DNA from: an uncultured Eubacteriales bacterium
GTDB lineage: Bacteria; Bacillota; Clostridia; Oscillospirales; Oscillospiraceae
Direction: 5' to 3'
DNA: 52,448 bases
Assembly (NCBI GenBank): GCA_949296115.1
Contig: CASFNR010000022.1
Coordinates: 1 to 52,448 of the forward strand
Shown: positions 23,424 through 32,031 of the stretch, one piece after another
Position numbering within the stretch: position 1 is the stretch's first letter
Layout: each line of letters starts with the position of its first letter
Notes under the pieces: model-generated
Seen by the model: the letters and a program-made list of their open reading frames with translations, nothing else
What the model was told of the DNA's origin: nothing
Database searches by the model: none
Translations under genes and position numbers: made by a program

Positions 23424-24052
23424 TGTCTGCAATGCTGATTTTGGTCACGGCGCTGACCTGCTATTTCCTTGGCAACCACAACGGCGCCATCTGCGTGTCT
23501 GCCATGTATCACGACGATGTGCGCAGCCATGGCAGCGGCAACGCCGGATTGACGAACTTCATCCGCAGCTACGGTGTGGGCCGGGCGGCGCTGGTTATCG
23601 TGATCGATGTGGGCAAGGCGGTCCTGGCCTGTGCGCTGGCAGGTCTGGCCTTTGCGCCCTATGGCTGCTCCCTGGAGGGACGAACCCTGGGGGGGCTGTG
23701 TGTGATGCTGGGACATGATTTCCCGGCGCTCCAGGGCTTCCGGGGCGGCAAGGGCATCCTCAGCGGCTGGTTTGTGGCTTGGATGGTGGACTGGCGGATT
23801 GGTCTGATGATCGCCGTGGTGTTCTTCCTGGGGTACGCATTGACCCAGTATGTTTCTCTGGGGTCTGTGCTGGCTGCCGCCACCTTCGGCATCGGCTTTG
23901 TCCTGTTCCATCACGATAATCTGCTGGTCATGATCGGCGGCGTTGTGATGAGCCTGCTGACCCTGTTCATGCACCGGGGAAACATCGCCCGGCTGCTGAA
24001 GGGGGAAGAACGGAAAACAAACCTTCTGAAACGAAAGGGGAGCGAACAATGA
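23423..24052 (+). CDS. plsY: Acyl-phosphate:glycerol-3-phosphate acyltransferase
   Basis: A 209-residue integral membrane enzyme that makes lysophosphatidate from acyl-phosphate and glycerol-3-phosphate. Diagnostic segments are the first loop with HGSGNAGLTNFIRSYG, the glycerol-phosphate site GHDFPALQGFRGGKGI and several hydrophobic helices (for example GLMIAVVFFLGYALTQYV). It overlaps der by one base and gpsA by four (ATGA); GpsA supplies its acceptor, so the pair is coupled in function and translation. Confidence 0.94.
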   Translation: MSAMLILVTALTCYFLGNHNGAICVSAMYHDDVRSHGSGNAGLTNFIRSYGVGRAALVIVIDVGKAVLACALAGLAFAPYGCSLEGRTLGGLCVMLGHDFPALQGFRGGKGILSGWFVAWMVDWRIGLMIAVVFFLGYALTQYVSLGSVLAAATFGIGFVLFHHDNLLVMIGGVVMSLLTLFMHRGNIARLLKGEERKTNLLKRKGSEQ

Positions 24053-25047
24053 AAACAGCTGTTGTAGGCAGCGGCGCCTGGGGTACCGCCCTGGCAATCC
24101 GACTGTGTCAGAACGGTCATGAGGTGACCATGTGGACCTATGAAAAGGATCTGATTCCTGAGATGAACGAGACCCACCGCAATCCCCGGCTCCCCGGGGC
24201 GGTGCTTCCCGCGGAACTGAACATCAGCGGCGACTATGCCTGCGTCTCCGGCTGCAAGCTGGTGGTGATTGCCAGCCCTTCCTTCCCCCTGCGGGGCGTT
24301 TGCCGGGGGGTTGCTCCCCACCTGGATGAGGACGCTGTGGTGGTGTCCGTTACCAAGGGCCTGGAGCAGGGCACCCATCTGCGGATGAGTCAGGTGGTGG
24401 CCCAGGAGACCGGGAAAAGCGTGGTGGTACTCACCGGTCCCAGCCATGCGGAGGAGGTTTCCATCAATGTGCCCACCGGCCTGCTGTCCGCCAGCACCGA
24501 CCAGACTCTGGCGGAATTTGTCCAGGATGCGTTCATGGCGGATACCCTGCGGGTGTATACCAGCCCGGACCCAGTGGGTGCGGAGCTGGGCGCAGCATTG
24601 AAGAATGTCATCGCTCTGTGCGCCGGCATTACCGACGGACTGGGCTTCGGAGACAACACCAAGGCTATGCTGATGACCCGGGGCCTGACGGAAATGGCCC
24701 GGCTGGGGGTGGCGCTGGGGGCCCACAAGGAGACCTTCACGGGCCTGGCCGGGGTGGGTGACCTGATTGTCACCTGCACCTCCATGCACTCCCGGAACCG
24801 CCGGGCGGGCATTCTCATTGGTCAGGGCAAATCTGCCCAGGAAGCCATGAAGGAAGTGGGCGCCGTGGTGGAGGGCTATTACGCCGCCAAGTCCGCTTAT
24901 GAGCTGGGGCAGGCACAGGGAATTGATATGCCCATCACCGAAGCGGCTTACCGGGTGCTCTATGAGAACGCTGATGTTCGCGAGGCGGTGCAGACCCTGC
25001 TCACCCGGCAGCGGAAAGCCGAGCCGGAAGACGCCGGCTGGCTGTAA
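24049..25047 (+). CDS. gpsA: NAD(P)-dependent glycerol-3-phosphate dehydrogenase
   Basis: Reduces dihydroxyacetone phosphate to sn-glycerol-3-phosphate for lipid synthesis. The 332-residue cytoplasmic enzyme has the dinucleotide-binding GSGAWGTALA (residues 8-17), the conserved TKGLEQGT and LTGPSHAEEV, the catalytic Lys in AALKNVIALCAGI, and FTGLAGVGDLIVTCTS with SRNRR for phosphate binding. Four-base overlap with plsY. Normal length. Confidence 0.96.
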   Translation: MKTAVVGSGAWGTALAIRLCQNGHEVTMWTYEKDLIPEMNETHRNPRLPGAVLPAELNISGDYACVSGCKLVVIASPSFPLRGVCRGVAPHLDEDAVVVSVTKGLEQGTHLRMSQVVAQETGKSVVVLTGPSHAEEVSINVPTGLLSASTDQTLAEFVQDAFMADTLRVYTSPDPVGAELGAALKNVIALCAGITDGLGFGDNTKAMLMTRGLTEMARLGVALGAHKETFTGLAGVGDLIVTCTSMHSRNRRAGILIGQGKSAQEAMKEVGAVVEGYYAAKSAYELGQAQGIDMPITEAAYRVLYENADVREAVQTLLTRQRKAEPEDAGWL

Positions 25048-25061
25048 AAGGGGGACAGGAT

Positions 25062-26042
25062 ATGGCAAAGACGCCCACTCCGGGAAAATCCCTTCTCCGT
25101 GCCTTGGGCAGCTGGTTTCACACCTTGAGACAGCGGATTGCATCCGCTGCGGAGCGGGCCGGCCTGAGAGAACTAAAGAAGCTGCGCTGGCAGAACTTTC
25201 TTCTGCTGATTGCTGCGGGATGTATCAATGCTGTCGGTGTCACCATGTTCCTGGCGCCTGTGAATCTGTATGACAGCGGAATCTCCGGCACCTCCATGCT
25301 CTTGTGGCAGGTGACGCCGGAGACCTACACCCTGTCGCTGTTCCTGATTATTCTGAACGTCCCCCTGTTTTTGTTCGGGCTGAAAAAACAAGGTTGGTGT
25401 TTCACCGCTTACTCCATCTGGGCGGTGATGGTGTATTCCACTGCCTCCTATGTCATCACCGATATTCTGCCGGTGGATGTGTCTGTTGCTTCCCCCTTTG
25501 CGGGGCAGGACCTGCTGCTGTGCGCCATTTTCGGCGGGCTGGTATCCGGGGCCGGGAGCGGCCTGACCATCCGTCTGGGGGGCGCCATTGACGGGATGGA
25601 GGTGCTGGGGGTGACCTTTGCCAAGGGGTTGGGGCTGACCGTTGGCACCTTTGTGATGATCTACAATGTAATTCTGTATCTCATCATCGGGGTGATCTTC
25701 AACAGCTGGATTCTGCCGCTGTACTCCATCGTTACCTACTTTGTGGGAAACAAAACCATTGACTTTATTGTGGAAGGCCTGGACAAAGCCAAGTCTGTGA
25801 TGATCGTGACCATGGAGGAGGATGCCATCTGCCAGGCACTGTCGGAAGAATTCGGCCGGGGCATTACCCAGCTCCAGGGCAAGGGATATTTCTCCGGTGC
25901 GGACAAGTGCGTGATTTACTTTGTGGTCAACCGATTCCAGATTCCCAAGGTGAAGAACCTGGTGACGGAGATCGACCCCAAGGCCTTCATCACGGTGACG
26001 GAAATTTCCGATGTGATGGGTACCAGCGTGAAGCAAAAGTAG
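25062..26042 (+). CDS. YitT family membrane protein
   Basis: A 326-residue protein: a cytoplasmic N-terminal stretch of about 45 residues, five to six membrane helices (YitT/DUF161 core; NFLLLIAAGCINAVGVTMF, LCAIFGGLVSGAGSGLTIR, GGAIDGMEVLGVTFAKGL) and a C-terminal soluble DUF2179 domain (GRGITQLQGKGYFSGADKCV, then VTEIDPKAFITVTEISDVMG). It starts 14 bases after gpsA behind GGGGGACAGG and ends the operon. Transport role unknown; relatives are placed near amino-acid or spore functions. The N-terminal extension is longer than in most relatives. Confidence 0.9.
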   Translation: MAKTPTPGKSLLRALGSWFHTLRQRIASAAERAGLRELKKLRWQNFLLLIAAGCINAVGVTMFLAPVNLYDSGISGTSMLLWQVTPETYTLSLFLIILNVPLFLFGLKKQGWCFTAYSIWAVMVYSTASYVITDILPVDVSVASPFAGQDLLLCAIFGGLVSGAGSGLTIRLGGAIDGMEVLGVTFAKGLGLTVGTFVMIYNVILYLIIGVIFNSWILPLYSIVTYFVGNKTIDFIVEGLDKAKSVMIVTMEEDAICQALSEEFGRGITQLQGKGYFSGADKCVIYFVVNRFQIPKVKNLVTEIDPKAFITVTEISDVMGTSVKQK

Positions 26043-26070
26043 GTTGAAAAAATCAATTCAAGAATCACAA

Positions 26071-26103
26071 GCGCCCAGTTCGGTTTTCATCCGAACTGGG
26101 CGC
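26071..26103 (+). terminator. Terminator of the der-yitT operon
   Basis: GCGCCCAGTTCGG (26071-26083) pairs with CCGAACTGGGCGC (26091-26103); 7-base loop, short T-rich tail. Confidence 0.8.
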
Positions 26104-26179
26104 TGCTTTGTTTCATTGGGGAAGTAAAAGGAAAAAGCCTTCCCTGGATTTCTGTCTGTTTCCAACCCGGGACCAGCCG

Positions 26180-26527
26180 TCAGGCAGATGCCTTTACCTG
26201 CTGGAAGGAGAAAACAGCGGGTTTGCGATAGTGATGATTGGAAATTTCGATGTAGTCCGGCTCGGTGTCGTGAACCCGGCTGTCAAAGGTGATTTCCGCT
26301 TCGTCGCCGCTGTGCAGGACGGTTACAGCCTTGTCCCCGGATTCCGGAGGCAGACACCACAGACCAGCCACACCATCGTAGCTGTGATGATGAATCTCAA
26401 TTTCGCCGGACTCCACCCGGAAACGATAGGTGGCTTTTCCGGGCTTTTGGGAAAAGTCCATGGCATAGCCGTGAAGAGACAGCACAGGGCGGAGGGTGAC
26501 ATTTTGTTCCAGTTCATGTTCCATCAT
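26180..26527 (-). CDS. Hypothetical protein (115 aa)
   Basis: A small, probably all-beta cytoplasmic protein downstream of the LysR gene on the same strand (46-base gap). It has many His and aromatic residues (GEIEIHHHSYDGVAGLWCLP, then PDYIEISNHHYRKPAVFSF). Two Met codons open it and the ribosome site (AGAAAGAAG) is fair and distant. Composition and codon use look coding, and no better frame exists across 26180-26527. I recognise no family. The His clusters could bind metal, but that is a guess. Confidence 0.5.
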   Translation of the reverse strand: MMEHELEQNVTLRPVLSLHGYAMDFSQKPGKATYRFRVESGEIEIHHHSYDGVAGLWCLPPESGDKAVTVLHSGDEAEITFDSRVHDTEPDYIEISNHHYRKPAVFSFQQVKASA

Positions 26528-26573
26528 ATGGGCATCTTCTTTCTGTCAAATGGAAGCTGCGGTGCTGGGCAGC

Positions 26574-27509
26574 TTAAAGTGTTTGTTCTATTTCGTCCTT
26601 CGTCCGCAGCAGCACGTTGTAAAACTGCTCTGCATAGCCGGAGAAGGGATAATCCTCGTGATAAATCAGAAGGTCGTGATAGGCGAATCGGTTGTCCGGA
26701 CAGGGAATCTGCACCAGTCCGTGCTGATCCAGCAGCTTCTGAGGCAAGGGGGAGACCCACATGTAAGTGGTGGGCACATTGCTCAGGAAGTCGAACTGGC
26801 TGCCCCGCTCGTACAGGTAAATCCGCTTTCCTTCCGTATCCTCACCGCGACCGCCGGGGGACTCGGGAAGGAAGGTGTTGCTGGTATCGCCGTGGAGCAG
26901 TTCCACATACCCTTTCAGGTCTGCGGGGTGAATCTGGGCATGACCCGCCAGGGGAGATTCCCGGGAAACCAGGAGTCTGTAATCGAAGGTCCAGATTCGC
27001 CGGAAGCGGAGCTTCTTCTGCTGGAGCATCTGGATGGTGTTCTCCTCCAGAATCTCCGGATAGCGGATGATTCCCAGGTGGAAACCGTGATAGAGGATAT
27101 TATCAACCGCTTCCCGGGAATTTGTCTCAGAGAAATTGATCTGAATCTGCTCCAGATTCTGAATTTCCTTGAAGAACTCCGTAAAGGCGTAGGTGATGTA
27201 AGTTGCCCGGGGAATGGAGATTTTGATAGAGGCCAGCTGATCCTTTTTCAGCAGAATCTGGCGCTCCAGCAGGTCCAGCTTGTAGACAATTTCCTGGGCG
27301 GTCTGGAGAAAATCGGTGCCCTCCGGTGTGACCGTCGTGCCGCCGGGACCTCGCTGAAATACGGCAAAGCCAAGGGTATTTTCCAATTCTTTCATAGCCT
27401 TACTGAGGCTGGACTGGGTTACATAGAGGTTTTGCGCCGCCTGGTTGATGGAACCGCATCGCGCAATTTCCACGGCGTATTTCATTTGTTTTATGGATAT
27501 ATCCAGCAT
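26574..27509 (-). CDS. LysR-family transcriptional regulator
   Basis: A 311-residue regulator: N-terminal winged HTH (YAVEIARCGSINQAAQNLYV, TQSSLSKAMKELENTLGFAV and the wing RGPGGTTVTPEG) and a C-terminal type-2 periplasmic-binding-like effector domain (from about residue 90). Start at 27509 (MLDISIKQMKYAVE) with GAGGTTGAA upstream; seven codons further up also lie in frame. A palindrome at 27610-27626 could be its site. Neighbouring target genes are not obvious; the ligand is unknown. Confidence 0.93.
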   Translation of the reverse strand: MLDISIKQMKYAVEIARCGSINQAAQNLYVTQSSLSKAMKELENTLGFAVFQRGPGGTTVTPEGTDFLQTAQEIVYKLDLLERQILLKKDQLASIKISIPRATYITYAFTEFFKEIQNLEQIQINFSETNSREAVDNILYHGFHLGIIRYPEILEENTIQMLQQKKLRFRRIWTFDYRLLVSRESPLAGHAQIHPADLKGYVELLHGDTSNTFLPESPGGRGEDTEGKRIYLYERGSQFDFLSNVPTTYMWVSPLPQKLLDQHGLVQIPCPDNRFAYHDLLIYHEDYPFSGYAEQFYNVLLRTKDEIEQTL

Positions 27510-27609
27510 TTCAACCTCGATTCTCAACAATATCTCCTTGCTCTTTCCGTGACATTATAGCGCGGAAAGCGGGAAAATGGTAGCTGTTATTTTTCATATG
27601 GTTATGAAG

Positions 27610-27626
27610 AAATGGAATATCCATTT
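27610..27626. promoter_or_regulatory. Inverted repeat upstream of the LysR gene
   Basis: AAATGGA (27610-27616) and TCCATTT (27620-27626) around ATA. A LysR dimer or another regulator could bind it. A TATAAT-like box for the minus strand lies at 27559-27554 without a clear -35. Otherwise 27510-27674 holds nothing. Confidence 0.35.
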
Positions 27627-27674
27627 TGTTCACTCGGGCAGAGCTGTTGTGTGCTGCTTTGAAGGAAAATTAAA

Positions 27675-27709
27675 AAATCCCTGACCGAACAGCGTCCGGT
27701 CAGGGATTT
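27675..27709 (-). terminator. Terminator of the sugar ABC transporter operon
   Basis: AAATCCCTGACCG (27675-27687) pairs with CGGTCAGGGATTT (27697-27709). On the minus strand it is followed by TTTTTTAATTTT, 25 bases past the last permease stop. Confidence 0.9.
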
Positions 27710-27733
27710 GAAAATATGGGAGAAAAGGTTCGA

Positions 27734-28996
27734 TCAGCCCTTCACAGCGCCGGACATGCCTTCCACATAGTAACGCTGGAGGAAGGAGAACAGCACCACA
27801 ATGGGAATGGAGACCATCACAGCACCGGCAGCGAACTGGGTGTAGTAAGTCTCAATCCGCTGGGTATCGGTCAGCCATTTCAAGCCGAGGGCCACCGTGT
27901 AGGAGGACTGCTTGTCACCCAACAACAGGCTGGGGAAGATGTAGTCGCCCCAGGGGCCCAGGAAGGCGCTCATCAGCTGGTAGATGATGATGGGCTTTGC
28001 CATGGGAATCATGATCTGATAGAAGATCTTGAAGTGGGTGGCGCCATCGATCAGAGCAGCTTCATCCAGCGCCTTGGGCACGGTGTCCATGAAGCCCTTG
28101 CAGATGTAGTAGCCCATGGCGGAGCTGGCCACATTCACCAGGATCAGAGCGCCCAGGCTCTGGCCGATGCCCATGCCCTTCAGGATGTTGTACACGGCGA
28201 TCATGGACATGAAGCCGGGGAACATACCGATGACCATCATGGCCTTCATCAGCAGGGTACGGCCGGCGAACCGGTGACGGCTGAGGACGAAAGAGGTCAT
28301 CAGCACGATCAGGGTGTTCAGCACGCAGCTGACGGATGCCACCAGGAAGGTGTTGAGCCACCATTTTCCGAAGGGAATGGCGCTGCCCTCCTGGAAGAGC
28401 TTGAAGTAATTGTCCAGGGTGAACGTCTTGGGGATGAAGTAGCCCACATAGTAGCCGCCCTCGCCCCGGAGAGAGGTCAGCACGATCCACACAATGGGGA
28501 ACAGCCAGATCACGCTCATCACAGACAGGACAATATAGCCGGCGGAAACCTTGGTGGCTTCCATGGAGCAATAGAGTCCCACAAAGGAGACAACCAGCGC
28601 CAACCAGTAGCCGACGCCAAAATTCTTCACCAGGAACGCCTGGGAGAACAGTCCGCTCTTGTCCAGAATCATCTTGCTGGCAAACATCAGGATCAGGACG
28701 ACAACCATTTCGATTGCGCCGATCACGGTCCACAGCCGGATGCCCTTGACGCTGGGCCGGAACACCAGGAATGCGCCGCAGGCCACCAGAAGCACAGACA
28801 GCAGCGCCAGCAGGGGATACAGGAATCCCAGAGCGGGGGCGTTGCTCGCCAGGCTCATGGCCAGGGAGAATCCGTTCATGGTTTTACCGCCCACAGAGAC
28901 AAAGGGGAGGAAGAGGCAGATCAGAACTACCACATATGCGCCGGCTGCCCACATCTGAGGCTTTCTGCGCAGTCCGATAATTTCTTTTTGCATCAT
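27734..28996 (-). CDS. Maltodextrin-type ABC transporter permease (MalG-like)
   Basis: A 420-residue inner-membrane permease. The N-terminal half has extra helices (GAYVVVLICLFLPFVSVGG; LWTVIGAIEMVVVLILMFAS) that a classical 280-residue MalG lacks; the C-terminal half is the MalG core with the EAA loop (DTVPKALDEAALIDGATHFK, then IFYQIMIPMAKPIIIYQL), which docks the ATPase. The stop of MalF and its start overlap as TAATG. No ATPase gene is in the operon, so a shared MsmX-type ATPase is expected elsewhere. Confidence 0.9.
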   Translation of the reverse strand: MMQKEIIGLRRKPQMWAAGAYVVVLICLFLPFVSVGGKTMNGFSLAMSLASNAPALGFLYPLLALLSVLLVACGAFLVFRPSVKGIRLWTVIGAIEMVVVLILMFASKMILDKSGLFSQAFLVKNFGVGYWLALVVSFVGLYCSMEATKVSAGYIVLSVMSVIWLFPIVWIVLTSLRGEGGYYVGYFIPKTFTLDNYFKLFQEGSAIPFGKWWLNTFLVASVSCVLNTLIVLMTSFVLSRHRFAGRTLLMKAMMVIGMFPGFMSMIAVYNILKGMGIGQSLGALILVNVASSAMGYYICKGFMDTVPKALDEAALIDGATHFKIFYQIMIPMAKPIIIYQLMSAFLGPWGDYIFPSLLLGDKQSSYTVALGLKWLTDTQRIETYYTQFAAGAVMVSIPIVVLFSFLQRYYVEGMSGAVKG

Positions 28997-30360
28997 TACT
29001 GTAACGCCTCCTCATTCTTGCTGATGCCAGCGCGGGCATAAGTAATCATCGAGAATACCGCGGAAATGATGAAGATCAGAATACCAATGGTTGCGGCCAG
29101 GTTATAGTCATTGCTGTCATTGGTCAGCTTGTAAAGCCAGGTGACCAGCAAGTCGGTTTTACCGGCGCCCTTGTAGTAATCCAGGGTGTTGGGGCCGCCG
29201 CCGGTTAGGAAGTAGATAACACCAAAGTTATTGATGTTGCCGATGAAGTTGGTAATCAGGTAGGGTGTGGTTACCTGCAGCATATAGGGGAAGGTGATCT
29301 TGATGAACTGCTGCAGGGGGTTGGCGCCATCAATGGCGGCGCTTTCATACTGTTCTGCAGGGATGTTCATCAGGATGCCGGAGGTCATCAGCATGGTGGC
29401 GGGAATGCCGATCCACAGGTTGACCACGATGATGGTGGCTCTGGCCCAGGTGGCGTCCGTCAGGAAGGGCAGCGCCTGGGTGGTGAAGCCCCAGTTCTGG
29501 AGCAGCACGTTGATGATGCCGTTTTTGCCCAGCATGGTGTTGATCACCAGCAGGGAAATGAAGGAAGGAATGGCCATGGCCAGAACAAAGACCGTACGCC
29601 ACATTTTCTTCAGCTTGATCCGCTTGGAGTTAATCAGAATGGCCAGGAACATGCCGCCGAAGTAGCAGGAGAAGCAGGCGCAGACCGCCCAGATCATGGT
29701 CCAGCCCAGAATCGGCAGGAAGGTGGCGCCCAGCTGGCCGCTGGCGTCCATGATTGCCCGGAAGTTCTCCAGGCCCACCCAGGTGAACAGATGTCCGGGA
29801 GGCTGATGGTTGGCGTCGTAGTTGGTGAAGGCCATCAGGATCATGTAGATCAGAGGCGTCACCGTAAACACCAGAATGCCAAGCAGAGGCAGGCACAGGA
29901 ACAGGCGGACGATGTTGGTATCGAACAGGCTGATGATGTCGTCTACGATACCATATACTTTTCTGCCGTGAATTTTGTCCTGACGTGCTTCCTCGCCGGA
30001 GTAGACGGAGGTCATCCACACCACGATGGCCATGGCGACCACCACAATGGCGACCACGCCGTACAGCAGCATCAGCATGGAGTTGTCGCCCTGCTGCACC
30101 ACATAGATGCCCTGGGTCTCATCAAAGACCATGCCCTGCTCGTGGATACCCAGTGTAGCCAGGTTCGCCAGATTGGTCAAACCGCTGGTAATCATGTAAT
30201 AGAGGAAGGCGACTTCCATCGCCAGGTAGATGGCGCCCTTGACAATCTGTCCGCGCACCATGTTGGACAGGCCCCATACCAGGAATGACAGCTTGGAGAA
30301 AATGTCGCCCTCTACAAAGATGGTGATGGGAGTTCTTCTGCCCCTTAATTGCGTTTTCAA
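28996..30360 (-). CDS. Maltodextrin-type ABC transporter permease (MalF-like)
   Basis: A 454-residue inner-membrane permease. About eight helices, with an N-terminal extension (FSKLSFLVWGLSNMVRGQIV) and a long loop before the transport core. The EAA region reads IPAEQYESAAIDGANPLQQF then IKITFPYMLQV. Segments such as AFTNYDANHQPPGHLFTWVG and GGGPNTLDYYKGAGKTD match maltose or maltodextrin MalF proteins. Second gene after the binding protein, pairs with MalG. Confidence 0.92.
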   Translation of the reverse strand: MKTQLRGRRTPITIFVEGDIFSKLSFLVWGLSNMVRGQIVKGAIYLAMEVAFLYYMITSGLTNLANLATLGIHEQGMVFDETQGIYVVQQGDNSMLMLLYGVVAIVVVAMAIVVWMTSVYSGEEARQDKIHGRKVYGIVDDIISLFDTNIVRLFLCLPLLGILVFTVTPLIYMILMAFTNYDANHQPPGHLFTWVGLENFRAIMDASGQLGATFLPILGWTMIWAVCACFSCYFGGMFLAILINSKRIKLKKMWRTVFVLAMAIPSFISLLVINTMLGKNGIINVLLQNWGFTTQALPFLTDATWARATIIVVNLWIGIPATMLMTSGILMNIPAEQYESAAIDGANPLQQFIKITFPYMLQVTTPYLITNFIGNINNFGVIYFLTGGGPNTLDYYKGAGKTDLLVTWLYKLTNDSNDYNLAATIGILIFIISAVFSMITYARAGISKNEEALQ

Positions 30361-30397
30361 ATCCTACACCCCCGGAATTCAGTTTTTCTGTGCGAAA

Positions 30398-30426
30398 GGG
30401 CCGCCGGGCCAGGTGTTCCGGCGGCC
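30398..30426 (-). other. GC-rich stem-loop between binding protein and permease genes
   Basis: GGGCCGCCGG (30398-30407) pairs with CCGGCGGCCC (30417-30426). It lies 25 bases past the binding-protein stop. Such hairpins commonly keep binding-protein mRNA in excess over permease mRNA by stabilising or attenuating it; on the minus strand the tail has only short T-runs. Confidence 0.65.
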
Positions 30427-30450
30427 CTGTGTTTGGTGCCTACAGGGAAA

Positions 30451-31713
30451 TTACTCGACCAGTGTAGTGGTGACAGCGTTCACAAACGCATCCAGCTGTT
30501 CCTGCAGGTTATCGTAGGTGATGGTCTTGTTCACAACGCCTTCACCGAAAGCGGTAGCGGGCGTCCAGTATTCGTTGATCTGGGGGATGTTGGGCTGGGG
30601 ATAGTAGTGCTCGGACTGAGAAACCAGAGCGGCAGTGGCCAGGTCGTCAGCCAGCTCGGGGGATTCAGCCAGGCTGGTGATACAGGGGGAAACGCCGATG
30701 GCCTCATAGCGCAGCAGCTGGTTTTCTTCGTTGCAGATCCACTCTGCGAACTGCTGGGCAGCCAGAGGATACTGGGTGCTGGACTTCACAGCGTAGGTCT
30801 TGTAGTCGCCGAAGTTACGCAGCTGGCTGTCGGTGCCGTTGATGTTGGCGGTGGGCAGCTTGGCAGCGCCGTAGTTCTCACCCAGAGCTTCCTGCACCAC
30901 AGCGGCATCCCAGGTGCCGGAGAAGATGGCGCCGACCTTGCCCTCACGCAGCAGGCTCAGACCAATGCCGTCCTTGTCGTCAATGAACTTGGGATTGTTG
31001 ACCAGGTCGATCATGTACTTACCGGCAGCCAGGCCGTTCTCGTTGTTCCAATCCATGGAGGTGGGGTCCTTGCCGTCCTCACCGAACAGGGTGCAGCCGG
31101 CGGCAAAGAAGAAGGATTCCAGATACCAGGAACCGCTGACGGGGAAGGCCACGTTGTAGGTCACGTCAGGGCCCAGGTCCTTGGCCAGCATGGCGTCCAG
31201 GCTCTGGATGTCTTCCTCGGTGAACATGCTGGTGTTGTAGTACATGAAGAAGGTGTTGGGGGTGAAGGGAACGGCGTACATCAGGCCGTCCTCTGCAGTA
31301 ACGGCGGTGATGGCGTTCTCGGCGTACAGTTCACGCAGTTCCGCCTCGTTATAGCCGATGGGCAGCAGCAGACCCATCTGCTGCAGCTCGGGCACGCCGC
31401 CGGAAGCCAGCTGGAATACGTCAGCGGCGGAGTCGGCGTCCGTCTTCAGCTGCGCATTGGCCTCGTCGATGCCCATGATGGACATCTCGATGGAGAAGTT
31501 ATACTCGGGATGGGCAGCAGCAAAGGAATCCGCCATCTGCTGCATGATGTCCTGCTCTTCCTCCGGAACCCAGACCTTCAGGTGGACGTCCTGAACGCCG
31601 GTGGTGCCGCTGACAGCGGCCTGGGTCTCCGTCGTGCCGGAACCGCCGCAGCCGGCCAGCAGCAGGCTCAGGACCAGAGCGAAGGAGAGAACCAGTGCAA
31701 GTGTTTTTTTCAT
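30451..31713 (-). CDS. Sugar ABC transporter substrate-binding lipoprotein
   Basis: A 420-residue lipoprotein that captures the sugar outside the cell. The signal peptide has the lipobox LLLAGCGGSG with the acylated Cys at residue 22, followed by a Thr/Gly-rich linker and an extracellular solute-binding family 1 fold (VHLKVWVPEEEQDIMQQMAD; GLMYAVPFTPNTFFMYYNTS; GKVGAIFSGTWDAAVV). Closest in pattern to maltose/maltodextrin binders. First gene of the operon; two LacI-type operators sit between its promoter and start. Confidence 0.93.
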   Translation of the reverse strand: MKKTLALVLSFALVLSLLLAGCGGSGTTETQAAVSGTTGVQDVHLKVWVPEEEQDIMQQMADSFAAAHPEYNFSIEMSIMGIDEANAQLKTDADSAADVFQLASGGVPELQQMGLLLPIGYNEAELRELYAENAITAVTAEDGLMYAVPFTPNTFFMYYNTSMFTEEDIQSLDAMLAKDLGPDVTYNVAFPVSGSWYLESFFFAAGCTLFGEDGKDPTSMDWNNENGLAAGKYMIDLVNNPKFIDDKDGIGLSLLREGKVGAIFSGTWDAAVVQEALGENYGAAKLPTANINGTDSQLRNFGDYKTYAVKSSTQYPLAAQQFAEWICNEENQLLRYEAIGVSPCITSLAESPELADDLATAALVSQSEHYYPQPNIPQINEYWTPATAFGEGVVNKTITYDNLQEQLDAFVNAVTTTLVE

Positions 31714-31739
31714 TTTAATTTTCCTCCTTTAAATCTGCG

Positions 31740-31773
31740 TTTATCGATTAATTAAGGCAAATTAATCGATTAA
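31740..31773. promoter_or_regulatory. Two LacI-type operators at the transporter promoter
   Basis: TTTATCGATTAA (31740-31751) and the perfect palindrome TTAATCGATTAA (31762-31773), centres 22 bp apart, about two DNA turns. Both are just downstream of the -10 box. Confidence 0.8.
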
Positions 31774-31782
31774 CTAATTACA

Positions 31783-31810
31783 ATTATATAGGGACATAGA
31801 GGAAAGTCAA
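31783..31810 (-). promoter_or_regulatory. Promoter of the sugar transporter operon
   Basis: Minus strand: TTGACT (31810-31805), 16-base spacer, TATAAT (31788-31783). The first operator begins 10 bases downstream. Bases 31811-31979 hold no gene. Confidence 0.75.
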
Positions 31811-31979
31811 GAATATTTTACCACGAAAGAAGCCCCCTCAAAAACCCCGACTGGCACGATCAATTCTTTAATTTTTACCAAAAAATTCACACTTGGTTCA
31901 CTTTTTTGATACCGATCAATTCTGAATTTGTAAAATTGGAGATTTGGATTTTTGATAAATTTGACGTTTTACACAAAAG

Positions 31980-32018
31980 CCGGAAGGCCGTGGAAATGGG
32001 GGTTCCACGGCCTTCCGG
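31980..32018 (-). terminator. Terminator of the lacI-GH31 unit
   Basis: CCGGAAGGCCGTGGAA (31980-31995) and TTCCACGGCCTTCCGG (32003-32018), a 16-bp stem with a 7-base loop, directly after the GH31 stop; the minus-strand tail begins GCTTTTG. Confidence 0.85.
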
Positions 32019-32031
32019 TATGCTTTCTCGT

